The notes under the pieces: model-generated
The model's database searches: none
What the model was told of the DNA's origin: nothing
The model's input: only the letters and a program-made list of their open reading frames with translations
Program-made: the position numbers and the translations under genes
Assembly: GCA_030432295.1 (NCBI GenBank)
Contig: JAUIHI010000002.1
Span: 248,001-312,000, forward strand
From: Anaerolineae bacterium
Lineage (GTDB): Bacteria > Chloroflexota > Anaerolineae > Caldilineales > Caldilineaceae
Length of the DNA stretch: 64,000 nt
Reading direction: 5' to 3'
Shown here: positions 1 through 9,267 of the stretch, one piece after another
Layout: each line of letters begins with the position of its first letter
How positions within the stretch are numbered: position 1 is the stretch's first letter

Positions 1-689
1 GCGAGCATCGCATTAAATGTTTTCGCCAACTGACCGATCTCATCATCAGGCCCGATGTGGTTAACTCGGCGGCTAAAGTCCTGTTCCTCGCCCACAGTTT
101 GGGCCGTCTGCATAATTTGCTGAATGGGCCGCAGCGTCCATCTGGCGTAGGTCCAGCCGAGACCAAAGGCCAGGAAGATCACGATGGCGTCGCCGATGAC
201 GAGCATATTGCGCAGTTCACGCAAATACGCAATCTCATCGCTCACCGATTCTGCAACCTGTACAATGGCCGTTGCGGTCTCTTCCGTCGCACCCAACTGA
301 CTACGGATGAGAAACCATTCGTCGTCCAGCGTGACCCGCTCGAACCAGACTTGGCCTTGGGCTACTGCCTGGGCACCGGCATCGCTCAGGGGCAGTACCA
401 CATCGCCCAGGTTATCAGATTGATAGATAATCGTCTCATCCTGGCTGCGAATCTGGACAAGCGGTGGACTGAAGTTGTTTGTGGTGATTTCTGCCAGAGC
501 AGGCGGAGGTTCCCCATCACGTCCAGACAGATCGACAGTAGTGATCCGGCCATAGTCATGCTCCAGGCGGCTTGTCACGATGTTCAATGTGGTTTGGCTT
601 TGGAAGGAATAGAGCAGCAGACTGAAGACGATCACCACCAGCGTCAGGATCATTGTATAGATGAGGGTTAGCTTGAGACGAATTGTCAT
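1..689 (-). CDS. Sensor histidine kinase, N-terminal part (cut by window edge)
   Basis: Reading leftwards from an ATG at 689-687 gives 229 uninterrupted codons to the window edge. The protein starts with an uncleaved-looking signal/TM helix (about residues 7-27), followed by an extracytoplasmic region of about 120 residues, a second TM helix (MLVIGDAIVIFLAFGLGW) and a HAMP linker ending in DEIGQLAKTFNAML. That is the normal N-terminal half of a membrane sensor kinase; the dimerization and ATPase domains lie outside the window. It starts 15 bp after the stop of the OmpR-type regulator, in the same direction, so the two form a two-component operon. The sensed signal cannot be read from the sequence. 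Confidence 0.9.
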   Translation of the reverse strand, partial: MTIRLKLTLIYTMILTLVVIVFSLLLYSFQSQTTLNIVTSRLEHDYGRITTVDLSGRDGEPPPALAEITTNNFSPPLVQIRSQDETIIYQSDNLGDVVLPLSDAGAQAVAQGQVWFERVTLDDEWFLIRSQLGATEETATAIVQVAESVSDEIAYLRELRNMLVIGDAIVIFLAFGLGWTYARWTLRPIQQIMQTAQTVGEEQDFSRRVNHIGPDDEIGQLAKTFNAML

Positions 690-704
690 TTTATTTGCAG
701 GCCC

Positions 705-1385
705 TTATTCTTCGCGCAACGCGTAGCCAACTCCACGGATGGTTTGGATCAGGCGCGGTTCGCCGCCGGCCTCTGTCTTCTTGCGCAGATAGCCGATATA
801 GACTTCGAGCACATTATCCTCCCCGCCAAAATCGTAGCCCCACACCTCCTCCAGAATACGATCGCGCACCAATACCTGCCGTGGATTGCGCAGAAACAGA
901 TGCAGCAGATCGAACTCGCGGGGCGTCAATTCAAATGGACGTTTGCCCCGGTGGGTCTCGCGGGTAGTCAAATCCAGATGTAGATCCGCGTAGGTCAACG
1001 ACTTCTCGACACTCGTGCTCTTTTCAAAGCGGCGCAACAGCGCGTGGAGCCGTGCCAGCAGTTCGGACGGGGCAAAGGGCTTGACCAGATAGTCGTCGGC
1101 CCCTCGGTTCAGTCCCTCCACCCGATCCTCCACAGCATCCCGCGCGGTTAGCATGAGAATAGGCATCTCATCATTGGCCGCGCGCATAAGCGTCATAACC
1201 TCCAGCCCATCCAGTTCCGGCATCATCCAGTCGAGGATGACCAAGTCTGGTGCGTGTGCCTGGGCCAGCGTAAGTGCTTCGCGCCCGTTCAACGCTGTGA
1301 CGACTTGAAATCCGTCGTAGATCAGCGTGCGCCGCAGCATCTTCAACAGCTTTTCGTCATCATCGGCCACAAGTATGGTGGTCAT
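705..1385 (-). CDS. OmpR/PhoB-family response regulator
   Basis: 226 residues, the usual family length. The N-terminal receiver domain has the acidic pocket D8-D10, the phospho-acceptor D52 (in VILDWMMPE), T80 and K102 (LVKPF). The C-terminal half (about 130-224) is a winged helix with the family signature LTPREFDLLHLFLRNP and ending VRGVGY-like (TIRGVGYALREE). The ATG at 1385 is preceded on its strand by GAGAGGAGATT, a good ribosome site. It is first in an operon with the partial sensor kinase and diverges from the exporter operon at 1609. Symmetric repeats in the shared intergenic region suggest that it controls itself and that operon. Confidence 0.95.
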   Translation of the reverse strand: MTTILVADDDEKLLKMLRRTLIYDGFQVVTALNGREALTLAQAHAPDLVILDWMMPELDGLEVMTLMRAANDEMPILMLTARDAVEDRVEGLNRGADDYLVKPFAPSELLARLHALLRRFEKSTSVEKSLTYADLHLDLTTRETHRGKRPFELTPREFDLLHLFLRNPRQVLVRDRILEEVWGYDFGGEDNVLEVYIGYLRKKTEAGGEPRLIQTIRGVGYALREE

Positions 1386-1446
1386 CGGTCAATCTCCTCT
1401 CAGCACATCCTTTTACGAATGATTTACAAAACCCATTCTACAGGCG

Positions 1447-1500
1447 TTTCCTGAGAAAATGCTGAGAATCCGGCCTTTCTCAGGAAACTCACAGCATTTT
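1447..1500. promoter_or_regulatory. Candidate response-regulator operator between divergent operons
   Basis: A perfect 12-bp inverted repeat (TTTCCTGAGAAA at 1447-1458, TTTCTCAGGAAA at 1476-1487) has 17 bp between its arms. Within the left half CTGAG recurs at an 11-bp step (CTGAGAAAATGCTGAG), the direct-repeat spacing typical of OmpR/PhoB-family regulators. AAATGCTGAG and CTCACAGCATTT extend the symmetry imperfectly. It lies about 60 bp upstream of the regulator start and 110-160 bp upstream of the SH3/propeller gene. Assigning it to this regulator is inference. Confidence 0.55.
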
Positions 1501-1608
1501 CTTGCCCATCTATCAGGCGGCCTCTTTAGAATGATAAACGAAGTCGCAGTTCAAGCAAGTGCAGCAGCGTACGGCTGTTGCATAGCATCGATGAATGAGG
1601 AGATTACT

Positions 1609-3540
1609 ATGACTACCTACTCACAAACCATACAACAGCATTCCCCAAACAGACCGCATTTCACCGTGCGCTGGGTTGTCATCGCACTGGTCGCCGTCAC
1701 TGTGCTGGGCACGGGGGCCTGGATGCTGTGGAATACGCCGGACCTGTCCAGTGTGCCCACAGTAAATGTGCCAGCCGACGCGGTAACGCTGAATGCAGAC
1801 ACCGCCGATGCACAAGTGCCCGGCTCTCGTCCCGCATCCGCACAAGCGGATACTGCTACTTTGGCAGCAGCCGAGGAACCCGTCACAGCCGCTGATGAGG
1901 TGATAGCTACAGAGAGCGAAGCCGTGAGCGAAAGCTCTCAGGCGTCCCTCCATATTATGGCCATTGCCGGAACATACGGCACAGTCGTGTGGCCCACTGC
2001 GGATGGTCAATTGCCCCAAACTGTGCCCGTGGGCGAGCAGCTAACTGCTACGGCACGTTCGGCGGACAGCCTTTGGCTCTATGTGCAGACGGACACGACA
2101 GCCGGCTGGGCCGAAGCCGCACAGGTCTATGCATTCGGTCTCGACAGCCTGCCTGTTCTGGAGACAGCCCCCAGCGTGGATGCGACTGTGAACAGTGCTC
2201 CAGAGACAGCGGTCTCCTCCGCAGAATCCGCGCTGGCCGTGGATGAGAGCGCAGAGACGATAGCCGTTGAGGGCGGATTGGCAACAGACGAGACGGCAGT
2301 CTCAGCCGTCGTCACGCTCGACAGTTCCCGGTTGAACGTACGCAGTGGTCCCAGCACAGACAGCGTCATCATCGCCAAAGCCTATCCGAATGAGGAATTC
2401 ACAGCGATTGGTCGGGATGGATCGGGGGAATGGCTCCAACTGGCGCTGCCCAATGTCGAAGGCGGTTTTGGATGGGTCTCGGCGACGTATATGGCCCTGA
2501 GCGAATCCATCGATAGCCTGCCCGTCTCAACCGAAGTGAGCAGCGCACCTGCATTCGTGTCAGCACCTGTCGCTGCGGATGGGAGTGGGTCAGCCGACCC
2601 TGGCGTAGCGTCCGTGCTAATGAGCACGGACGCTGCATCGGCCAGTGTCAGCGGTCTGAGCGGGACACTGGCCTTTCAATCCAGCCACGGCATGATCTAC
2701 GCCTATGACTTGGAAACCGGCACAGAGTGGCCGCTCACCACCGGCTTCGACCCGGCCATCAGCCCGGACGGCACAACCGTTGCCTTTACACGGGACGGGG
2801 GTGAAAACGGCATCTATCTCATCGGCATTGACGGCAGCAACGAGCGCCTGATCTTTTCGGGCCGGGAACAGTTATCCTCGCCCAAGTGGAACGCCGACGG
2901 CAGCGAAATTCTCTTTACCTATCGAACTGAGTCCCAAGAGCTTGTACAAGTTGGAAGGGGCGACAGCGCAGAAACCAAATTGGTGACGGACTACGGCTAT
3001 CACTTGGCTGTGGTCGATAGCGACGGCAACAACTTCTTCGAAGTGCCCGCCCTGGAATCGGCCAGAGCCGCCGACTGGATTGACGCTGGCATTGTCTACC
3101 AATCCTCTGATGGAATTCAGATCATTGACGATGTGGAGGATGCCGAAAGCCGGGTCGTTGCCTATAACAACCTCAATCCATTTGATTACGACCCGGATTG
3201 GCAGTCAACGGTTGATAGCAACGGAGGCCAAATCGCCTATATGAAGCAGGGCGCCAGCCACTGGGAGATATACGTGGTCAACCCGGATGGTTCTGGAATG
3301 ACGGCGCTGACCCAGCCCGTGACCACACTGGTGGACGAGCTGCCCAGCAACGTCGCCCCCGCCTATAGCCCCGACGGCCAATACATCGCCTATCTTAGCA
3401 ACCTGGGCGCGGACAATTCCGCAGACGCATGGCAGATATGGGTAATGGAGGCCGACGGCAGCAATGCCCGCCCGCTGTCTATTGATGTAGAGATTGAGTA
3501 TACCTTTGGCGACGAGCAAGCAGTCAGTTGGGGGATATAG
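1609..3540 (+). CDS. Membrane-anchored SH3-domain / TolB-like beta-propeller protein
   Basis: 643 residues from the ATG at 1609, which has GAGGAG 6 bases upstream; an in-frame ATG at 1459 has no such site. A short cytoplasmic N-terminus precedes one TM helix (about residues 20-40, RWVVIALVAVTVLGTGAWML). Then come an Ala/Thr/Glu-rich linker, two bacterial SH3-like segments (roughly 110-170 and 225-300; the second has SSRLNVRSGPSTDS), and a C-terminal propeller with PD40/TolB repeats (YDLETGTEWPLTTG, AISPDGTTVAFTRD, PAYSPDGQYIAYLS). It is probably an extracytoplasmic sensor or binding protein. It is the first gene of an operon with a MacB-type exporter, 2 bp before the ATPase gene. Confidence 0.85.
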   Translation: MTTYSQTIQQHSPNRPHFTVRWVVIALVAVTVLGTGAWMLWNTPDLSSVPTVNVPADAVTLNADTADAQVPGSRPASAQADTATLAAAEEPVTAADEVIATESEAVSESSQASLHIMAIAGTYGTVVWPTADGQLPQTVPVGEQLTATARSADSLWLYVQTDTTAGWAEAAQVYAFGLDSLPVLETAPSVDATVNSAPETAVSSAESALAVDESAETIAVEGGLATDETAVSAVVTLDSSRLNVRSGPSTDSVIIAKAYPNEEFTAIGRDGSGEWLQLALPNVEGGFGWVSATYMALSESIDSLPVSTEVSSAPAFVSAPVAADGSGSADPGVASVLMSTDAASASVSGLSGTLAFQSSHGMIYAYDLETGTEWPLTTGFDPAISPDGTTVAFTRDGGENGIYLIGIDGSNERLIFSGREQLSSPKWNADGSEILFTYRTESQELVQVGRGDSAETKLVTDYGYHLAVVDSDGNNFFEVPALESARAADWIDAGIVYQSSDGIQIIDDVEDAESRVVAYNNLNPFDYDPDWQSTVDSNGGQIAYMKQGASHWEIYVVNPDGSGMTALTQPVTTLVDELPSNVAPAYSPDGQYIAYLSNLGADNSADAWQIWVMEADGSNARPLSIDVEIEYTFGDEQAVSWGI

Positions 3541-3542
3541 CC

Positions 3543-4406
3543 ATGATGAATACGAATGGACGTAACGGACGTAACGGACAGACAATCGAACAGAGCATTC
3601 CCGTCATTGAGATTGCCAACATGACCAAGATTTACCAGATGGGCGAAACCGCAGTCCACGCATTGAACGACATTTCCCTGACCATCAACGAAGGCGAATA
3701 TGTCGCCATTATCGGCACGAGCGGTTCGGGCAAGAGTACGCTCATGAATATGATCGGTCTGCTGGACAATCCCACCAGCGGCAGCTATCGCATCCGTGGC
3801 ACCGAGACCAGCGAATTGAGCCAGAGCCAGATGGCTGACCTGCGCAACAAAGAGATTGGCTTTGTCTTCCAACGCTTCAATCTGCTGCCCCGCACGAACG
3901 CCCGCCGCCAGGTTGAGTTGCCCCTCTTCTATGCCGGAACCCCAGGGGGCAAGGCAGTACAGATGGCAAGGGAGGCCCTGGCGAAGGTGAAGCTGGACGA
4001 CCGGGCTGACCACAGACCCGATGAGCTTTCTGGTGGTCAACAGCAGCGGGTGGCTATCGCCCGGGCCCTGGTCAATAACCCCAGCATTCTGCTGGCCGAT
4101 GAACCGACGGGCGCGCTCGATTCCAAGACGGGCGATGAAGTGATGGGCCTCTTCTATGACCTACACCAGCAGGGCATGACACTGATTGTCGTCACCCACG
4201 ACAACGACATTGCCCGCCAGGCCAAACGCATTGTCACATTGCGCGACGGCAAAATCATCTCTGACGAACGCAACGGTCACACAGTGTTGCATCCGGCGGA
4301 GTGGGCACGGGGTGGGGATGAGCTTGTGACAAATGGTCCTGTGAAGGGTGAAGCCATTGCCATATCCCTACCCAAGGAAGGAGAACGAGTCTATGAGAGC
4401 GCTTAG
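3543..4406 (+). CDS. ABC transporter ATP-binding protein, MacB/LolD type
   Basis: 287 residues from ATG 3543 (a second ATG follows at 3546); GGGGGA at 3530-3535 lies inside the end of the preceding gene and suggests translational coupling. It carries a full ATPase set: Walker [11 protein letters not shown]-loop in [12 protein letters not shown], signature LSGGQQQR, Walker [13 protein letters not shown] and the switch histidine in VVTHD. Sequence and neighbours place it in the MacB/LolD/FtsE-like group that works with FtsX-fold permeases, driving mechanotransmission or export across the envelope rather than classical import. A C-terminal extension of about 40 residues follows the ATPase core. 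The end overlaps the permease start by 14 bp. Confidence 0.95.
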   Translation: MMNTNGRNGRNGQTIEQSIPVIEIANMTKIYQMGETAVHALNDISLTINEGEYVAIIGTSGSGKSTLMNMIGLLDNPTSGSYRIRGTETSELSQSQMADLRNKEIGFVFQRFNLLPRTNARRQVELPLFYAGTPGGKAVQMAREALAKVKLDDRADHRPDELSGGQQQRVAIARALVNNPSILLADEPTGALDSKTGDEVMGLFYDLHQQGMTLIVVTHDNDIARQAKRIVTLRDGKIISDERNGHTVLHPAEWARGGDELVTNGPVKGEAIAISLPKEGERVYESA

Positions 4407-5619
4407 ATATTTTAGCGTGGCAGTTGACAGCATTGTCGCCCACAAGATGCGCGCTGTGCTGACTATGTTGGGAATCATTATCGGTGTGGCGGCTGTCTTG
4501 AGCACGATGGGCATCGGCAGCGGCGCCGCAGCCAGCATCACCGAAAGCATTGAAAGCAGCGGCACCAATCTGTTGACAGTGAGTGCGGGCGGCGGAGGCG
4601 GCAGTAGCGCATCGACGCTGACGATAGCGGATGCCACGGCTCTTGCCAACTCCAAAGCCTTTCCCGACCTGGCCCTGGTTGCCCCCCAATACTCAGAAAG
4701 TGCAACTTTGACCCAAAGCGGCGAAGAAGGGACCTATCAGGTTGTTGGCACGACCGCCACCTATGCCGATGTGACCAGTCTGGATATGGCAAGCGGTGCG
4801 TTCTTTACGACAGAGCAAGTGGAGAACAACGAACGCGTCGTCACACTGGGTTGGAATGTGGCATCGGACCTCTTTGGCAGCGCTGAGCCGGTGGGCCAGA
4901 CGGTGCGCATCAACACCAATCTTTTCGAGGTAATCGGTGTGCTCGAAGAGGTCGGAACGGTCAGTCGCAGTGGCAGCATCGACGATCTGGTCTATGTGCC
5001 CATCGAAGTGGCCCAGGGGTTGCTCTTTAACGCCGACCGCTACCGGGGCAGCTACACCGTCTCGACCATCAGCATACAGGTTGCCAGCAGTGAGCGCATT
5101 GACGCCGCCGAGTTGCAGATTGAACAAGTGTTGCGCTTGCGCCATGGCCTGGGGGCAGATGATGAAAATGACTTCACGATCAGCAATCAAGCCGACATCC
5201 TGGAGATGGCGAGTGAAGTCTCAGGCACGTTGACCGTATTGCTGGGCGGCATCGGTGCTATCAGTCTGCTGGTGGGCGGAATCGGCATTATGAACATCAT
5301 GCTCGTTTCCGTCACCGAGCGCACCCGGGAGATTGGGCTGCGCAAGGCGGTGGGCGCCCACAACAGCGATATTCTGCTCCAATTCCTGGTCGAGGCCCTG
5401 CTACTCACCACTATGGGCGGTCTGGTTGGTATCGGTCTGAGCTATGGGGTGGCCTTCATTGCCGGCGCAATTCCGGCCATGACTTTCAATATCGTGATTG
5501 AGCCGTGGACCCTTACTTTGGCAATGGGGGTCAGTGCAGCCAGCGGCCTACTCTTTGGACTCTACCCAGCCATGCGTGCCACCCAGCTCGACCCGATTGA
5601 GGCACTGCGTTATGAGTAA
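4393..5619 (+). CDS. FtsX-fold ABC permease, MacB type
   Basis: 408 residues from ATG 4393, preceded by AAGGAAGGAG. The N-terminus [18 protein letters not shown] leads into the first TM helix (LTMLGIIIGVAAVLSTM). A periplasmic core domain of about 230 residues follows, containing a Gly/Ser stretch (SAGGGGGSS). Three C-terminal TM helices include the family motif GIGIMNIMLVSVTERTREIG and the ending PAMRATQLDPIEALRYE, typical of MacB permeases. It pairs with the overlapping ATPase gene and the downstream adaptor. The substrate is unknown; MacB relatives export peptides, lipoproteins or antibiotics. Confidence 0.95.
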   Translation: MRALRYFSVAVDSIVAHKMRAVLTMLGIIIGVAAVLSTMGIGSGAAASITESIESSGTNLLTVSAGGGGGSSASTLTIADATALANSKAFPDLALVAPQYSESATLTQSGEEGTYQVVGTTATYADVTSLDMASGAFFTTEQVENNERVVTLGWNVASDLFGSAEPVGQTVRINTNLFEVIGVLEEVGTVSRSGSIDDLVYVPIEVAQGLLFNADRYRGSYTVSTISIQVASSERIDAAELQIEQVLRLRHGLGADDENDFTISNQADILEMASEVSGTLTVLLGGIGAISLLVGGIGIMNIMLVSVTERTREIGLRKAVGAHNSDILLQFLVEALLLTTMGGLVGIGLSYGVAFIAGAIPAMTFNIVIEPWTLTLAMGVSAASGLLFGLYPAMRATQLDPIEALRYE

Positions 5620-5722
5620 GTACTGATTGCATCGACACGAGAACCCGCAGCTACAAGCAGCGGCTACGTTTACCGACAAACAACAAACCACGCGTAAACT
5701 ACGCAAGCAAGGAGAATGGATC

Positions 5723-7366
5723 ATGAAATTCAAGAAGCTAACAAGCAAAAGCGGACGGATCATCGCCGCCCTGGCGATTGTCCTGATTGTGGGCGGGTAC
5801 TTAGTCGTGAATGAGACACAGATCGTCGCCCAAGTCATGAACGGAGATACAACCCAGTCCACAGAGAACGCGGCAGAACCGACGACGGTTGCCATTCAAT
5901 CAGCCAGTGCTGTCATGAGTGAGGTGAGCGCGGCTGGGCATATCGAACTGGTGAGCGAAGTCTACGTTATGCAAGATGTGGAAGCCGAAGTCGCGGAGAT
6001 TACCGTCAATGTCGGCGACCAGGTGCAGGCAGGCGATCTGCTCATCACCCTGGACACAACCGAGCTGGAGCGAGAGGTGCTGCTGGCTAAACTTGAGGTC
6101 GAAGCGCAACGCAACGCGCTGGCCCAGTTGACAGAAGAAGCCGGCACCGCGGAGATTGCCGTGGCTGAAGCCAATCTGGCCGAAGCCCAGGAAAACCTGG
6201 TTGATGTACTGGCTGGCCCCAGTGCGACAGAGATTGCCGCAGCCCAAAGCAGCCTGAACGCGGCCTGGGCCAACTACAACGAATTGCTGGCTGGCCCCAG
6301 CGATGCGGAATTGACGCAACTCAGCGCCTCTCTCAAGAAAGCGGAAGTGGCTGTGGCCGAGGCGCAACGAGCCTACGATCAGGTAGCCTGGCAGAGTAAT
6401 GTGGGCATGACCTCCCAAGCGGCCACCTTGCAGGACGCCACCATCGACTATGAATCAGCCCTGGCCGCCTATGCAGAATCCACCGCTGCCACCGACACAT
6501 CATCTCTCCAATCCGCGCTGAGTGCGGCCCAGGATGCGCAAGTGAAGCTGGACGAACTGCTCGATTCGCCCACCGCCGCCGAGATTGCCACGGCAGAAGC
6601 CAACGTGGCAGACGCAGAAGCCGCACTTGATGACCTGCTAACCGGCGCAACGACAACCGATCTGCGCGATGCGGAGATCAACCTGGAAAAGACGCTGATC
6701 GACTTGCAGATTGCCTCGGTCGATTTGGATGCAGCCACGATCTATGCGCCCAGCGACGGCACTGTACTGGCGATCAACGCCGAGGTTGGGGAACGCATTT
6801 CGGAGGACGGCACCGCCGTCGTCACCCTGGCCGACACAAGCCAGCTTGAGTTGACCATTGATGTGGCTGAGGTCGATATTGTTCAAATCTCGGTGGGCCA
6901 GGCAGCCGAAGTCGAGATCGATGCGCTGCCGAACCAAACCTTTGCCGGTGTGGTCGAGTATATCGCACCGACCAGCGAAGATACCAGCGGCGTTGTCAGC
7001 TATGGCGTTACCATTCGCCTGACCGACGAATCCCTGGACCGCGTGCTGCCCGGCATGACCGCGGTGGCCACCATTGTGGAGACCAACGCCACCACGAGCG
7101 ATAGCTGGCTGGTGCCGACCAGCGCCATCCGGCAACAGGGCGATGCCTCGGTGGTTATGGTCGTGGCCGCAGACGGAAACAGAACGGTCGAGGTTCTGCC
7201 TGGCACTGTCCAGGGCGACTGGACGGTAGTGCAGTCTGCGGAACTGGCTGTCGGGGATGAAGTTGTGGGCACCGTGACCTCCTACATCAGTGAGGACACA
7301 GGCGTTAGCGGCCCTGGTCAAGGTGGCGGTCCTCCGGCTGGCGGTGTAGGGGGAGCGCTCCGGTAG
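5723..7366 (+). CDS. HlyD/MacA-like membrane fusion (adaptor) protein
   Basis: 547 residues from ATG 5723, with AAGGAG 9 bases upstream; an in-frame ATG at 5627 lacks a ribosome site. An N-terminal TM helix (about 13-33) anchors it. The barrel-sandwich halves (AEITVNVGDQVQAGDLLITL and YAPSDGTVLAINAEVGERIS) flank a long alpha-hairpin. The hairpin contains repeated segments of about 30-40 residues (ATEIAAAQSSLNAAW, AAEIATAEANVADAE), consistent with an extended coiled coil. A beta-barrel domain and a Gly/Pro-rich tail (GPGQGGGPPAGGVGG) close the protein. It completes a tripartite-like exporter with the two preceding genes; an outer-membrane partner is not visible. A terminator follows. Confidence 0.93.
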   Translation: MKFKKLTSKSGRIIAALAIVLIVGGYLVVNETQIVAQVMNGDTTQSTENAAEPTTVAIQSASAVMSEVSAAGHIELVSEVYVMQDVEAEVAEITVNVGDQVQAGDLLITLDTTELEREVLLAKLEVEAQRNALAQLTEEAGTAEIAVAEANLAEAQENLVDVLAGPSATEIAAAQSSLNAAWANYNELLAGPSDAELTQLSASLKKAEVAVAEAQRAYDQVAWQSNVGMTSQAATLQDATIDYESALAAYAESTAATDTSSLQSALSAAQDAQVKLDELLDSPTAAEIATAEANVADAEAALDDLLTGATTTDLRDAEINLEKTLIDLQIASVDLDAATIYAPSDGTVLAINAEVGERISEDGTAVVTLADTSQLELTIDVAEVDIVQISVGQAAEVEIDALPNQTFAGVVEYIAPTSEDTSGVVSYGVTIRLTDESLDRVLPGMTAVATIVETNATTSDSWLVPTSAIRQQGDASVVMVVAADGNRTVEVLPGTVQGDWTVVQSAELAVGDEVVGTVTSYISEDTGVSGPGQGGGPPAGGVGGALR

Positions 7367-7481
7367 GCGTAGAATCGACACCCACGGGTTGGCAACGATG
7401 ACGAGCGGATTGACTGACGAGCGGATTGACTGACTATCGCTATATCGTCTGTCCAATCCCACAATCCTACCCCTTTTTGAT

Positions 7482-7517
7482 AAAAGCCATCGGCTCCGGT
7501 CGGTGGCTTTTATTTTT
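7482..7517 (+). terminator. Rho-independent terminator of the exporter operon
   Basis: A GC-rich hairpin (AAAAGCCATCGGC, loop TCCG, GTCGGTGGCTTTT with G-U pairs) is followed by ATTTTT. It lies about 115 bp after the adaptor stop. Confidence 0.8.
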
Positions 7518-7526
7518 CTGCGCCGA

Positions 7527-7633
7527 ACCGTCACCCGTGACAATTGTCACGGGTGACGGTGTATATAGTCACCGTTGAGCGCCCAAGCCAGTGGCTGCTG
7601 TCACTGTTGGCTGGGTGGGGAATCCACTAAACT
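7527..7633 (+). promoter_or_regulatory. Shared promoter module, copy A (before MscS gene)
   Basis: A 34-bp perfect palindrome at 7527-7560 (core TGACAATTGTCA, centre 7543.5) is followed by GTGT-N6-TCAC centred at 7565.5 (+22) and TGGC-TGCT-GTCA centred at 7597.5 (+54). Next come the -35-like TGTTGG (7605-7610), 17 bp, and the -10-like TAAACT (7628-7633). The same geometry occurs at four other places. Transcription would begin near 7640, about 60 bases before the channel gene. Confidence 0.8.
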
Positions 7634-7700
7634 GGTGGCCGCGGGATACAGGGCGGGGACTGCATTCAGAAATTCCGGTCTGACCAAACAGGAGACTTGC

Positions 7701-8537
7701 ATGGAGATCATCGATTTCGAGGAGATATATACGCAGATCACCGACTTGATCACCACCTGGGGGCCGAAGGTTGTCGGCGCCATCGCCGTCATAATCGTGG
7801 GTCGGATCGCTGCGGGTTGGAGTCGTCAGGGCCTACGCCGGGTTCTCGATCGGTCGAAAATGGATGCCACGCTGGCACCCTTCCTCTCCTCGCTGGCCTA
7901 CTACCTGGTTTTGGCCTTTTCAATCCTCGCCGCGCTCCAGTTGCTTGGACTTCAGACCACCTCCCTGGTTGCGCTCCTGGGTGCCGTGGCATTGGCGATT
8001 GGGCTTGCCCTTCAGGGCACAGTGAGCGACATCGCTTCGGGCGCTATGTTGCTTGCCTTCCGCCCGTTCAGCGTCGGGCAATACGTAGAAATCGGCGGGA
8101 CCGAAGGCACAGTCGATGGAATCGCTCTCTTTACGACGACTTTGAACACCCAGGACAACGTGCGGATCATCATGCCCAACTCTTCCGTCTGGGGACAGAT
8201 GATCAAGAACTATGCGGCCAACGACACCCGCCGGGTCGATCTACTGATTGGCGTCTCCTACGCCGATGACTTGAGCAAGGCAAAGGCGATCATCGAACAG
8301 GTCCTGGCAGCGGACGATCGGGTTCTGGCGGAGCCTGCGCCAGTGGTTGCGGTGTACGAGTTAGCGGAATCGAGCGTCAATCTTGTCGTGCGTCCCTGGT
8401 GCAAACGTGAGGAGTACTGGAAGGTGCGCTGGGACATCACCCAACGGGTCAAGGAAGAACTCGAAGCCCAGGGCTGCACGATTCCCTTTCCCCAGCAAGA
8501 TGTGCATCTCATCCAGGCGCGCGCCGAGGTGGCATAG
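7701..8537 (+). CDS. Small-conductance mechanosensitive channel, MscS family
   Basis: 278 residues from ATG 7701 (AGGAGA just upstream), close to the 286 of E. coli MscS. Three TM helices lie at about 18-40, 60-80 and 84-112. The third, pore-lining helix is Gly/Ala-rich (LLGAVALAIGLALQGTVSD). It is followed by the MscS beta-domain (FSVGQYVEIGGTEGTVDGI, IIMPNSSVWG) and an alpha/beta C-terminus with DLLIGVSYADDLSKA. It opens under membrane tension to release solutes during hypo-osmotic shock. It is monocistronic under shared promoter copy A and is followed by copy B of the same module, linking it to an envelope/osmotic-stress regulon. Confidence 0.95.
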   Translation: MEIIDFEEIYTQITDLITTWGPKVVGAIAVIIVGRIAAGWSRQGLRRVLDRSKMDATLAPFLSSLAYYLVLAFSILAALQLLGLQTTSLVALLGAVALAIGLALQGTVSDIASGAMLLAFRPFSVGQYVEIGGTEGTVDGIALFTTTLNTQDNVRIIMPNSSVWGQMIKNYAANDTRRVDLLIGVSYADDLSKAKAIIEQVLAADDRVLAEPAPVVAVYELAESSVNLVVRPWCKREEYWKVRWDITQRVKEELEAQGCTIPFPQQDVHLIQARAEVA

Positions 8538-8584
8538 CGCCGGGCATCATCGACTACCTCTGGTTGAAAGCCGATAAACCACCA

Positions 8585-8689
8585 GACCGCCCATGACAAT
8601 TGTCATGGGCGGTCGTGATCTATGGCACTGTTTCTTGCCCCGGCTAATGACTGCCGCCACTGTTGGTGAACCAATACTATTGGTAAGCT
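8585..8689 (+). promoter_or_regulatory. Shared promoter module, copy B (before SHOCT gene)
   Basis: A perfect 30-bp palindrome at 8585-8614 (centre 8599.5; contains CCCATGACAATTGTCATGGG) is followed by GTGA-N6-GCAC centred at 8621.5 (+22), TGAC-TGCC-GCCA centred at 8653.5 (+54), TGTTGG (8661-8666), a 17-bp spacer and TAAGCT (8684-8689). The 5' leader to the next start codon would be about 125 bases. Confidence 0.8.
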
Positions 8690-8820
8690 AGTGACCGAAG
8701 GGTGCTCCGTTTCGAGCAGGCATAGACAGCCGCAGGAGAGAGTGGCCTTCAACATCGGAATGTGGATACACAAGGCGCTGGCAAAGGTCAACGCGAAACG
8801 AACAACAAAGGAGACTCAAA

Positions 8821-9147
8821 ATGTTTGGTGGACGTGGTGGTGGACCCGGTGGTGGAATGGGACACGGAGGTCCCCCGTTGATGGGCGGTATGGGCATGAG
8901 AAGGCCTGGTCTATTTGGCGGCCTGTTCTCGACCTTATTCACCGGTCTGATGGGTGGTGGCCTGGGCTATCTGATTGGCACCAACAGTGCCAATCAGCAG
9001 AAGCAGCAAGCAGAACAGACACCCACCACAGCCAACACAGACGACGCGAAATTGGTTCAGCTCAAAAAGCTTGGTGAATTGCGCGATTCGGGCGTGTTGA
9101 CTGACGAAGAATTTGCAAGCGAGAAAAATCGTCTGCTGAGGCAGTAG
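8821..9147 (+). CDS. Small glycine-rich protein with C-terminal SHOCT domain
   Basis: 108 residues; AAAGGAG lies 7 bases before the ATG. The N-terminal third is Gly/Met/Pro-rich (FGGRGGGPGGGMGHGG). A short hydrophobic segment (about 33-53, FSTLFTGLMGGGLGYLIG) and a Gln/Thr linker follow. The C-terminal SHOCT domain (about 78-106) contains LKKLGELRDSGVLTDEEF. SHOCT domains are short helical tails of unknown function, often on oligomeric membrane-associated proteins. It is the first gene after promoter copy B and may be co-transcribed with the DUF308 and CMD genes; the gaps of 120 bp carry only weak hairpins. Confidence 0.85.
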   Translation: MFGGRGGGPGGGMGHGGPPLMGGMGMRRPGLFGGLFSTLFTGLMGGGLGYLIGTNSANQQKQQAEQTPTTANTDDAKLVQLKKLGELRDSGVLTDEEFASEKNRLLRQ

Positions 9148-9267
9148 TAGATATTGACGGGATTCGCGAGGCTCTTTATCCCGTTTGAATAAGTCTGAAT
9201 TCATTCCACAAGGGCCGCTGAATACGGATGTCGCTCTTCGGGAATGTCATTATGAAAGGAACAAACA

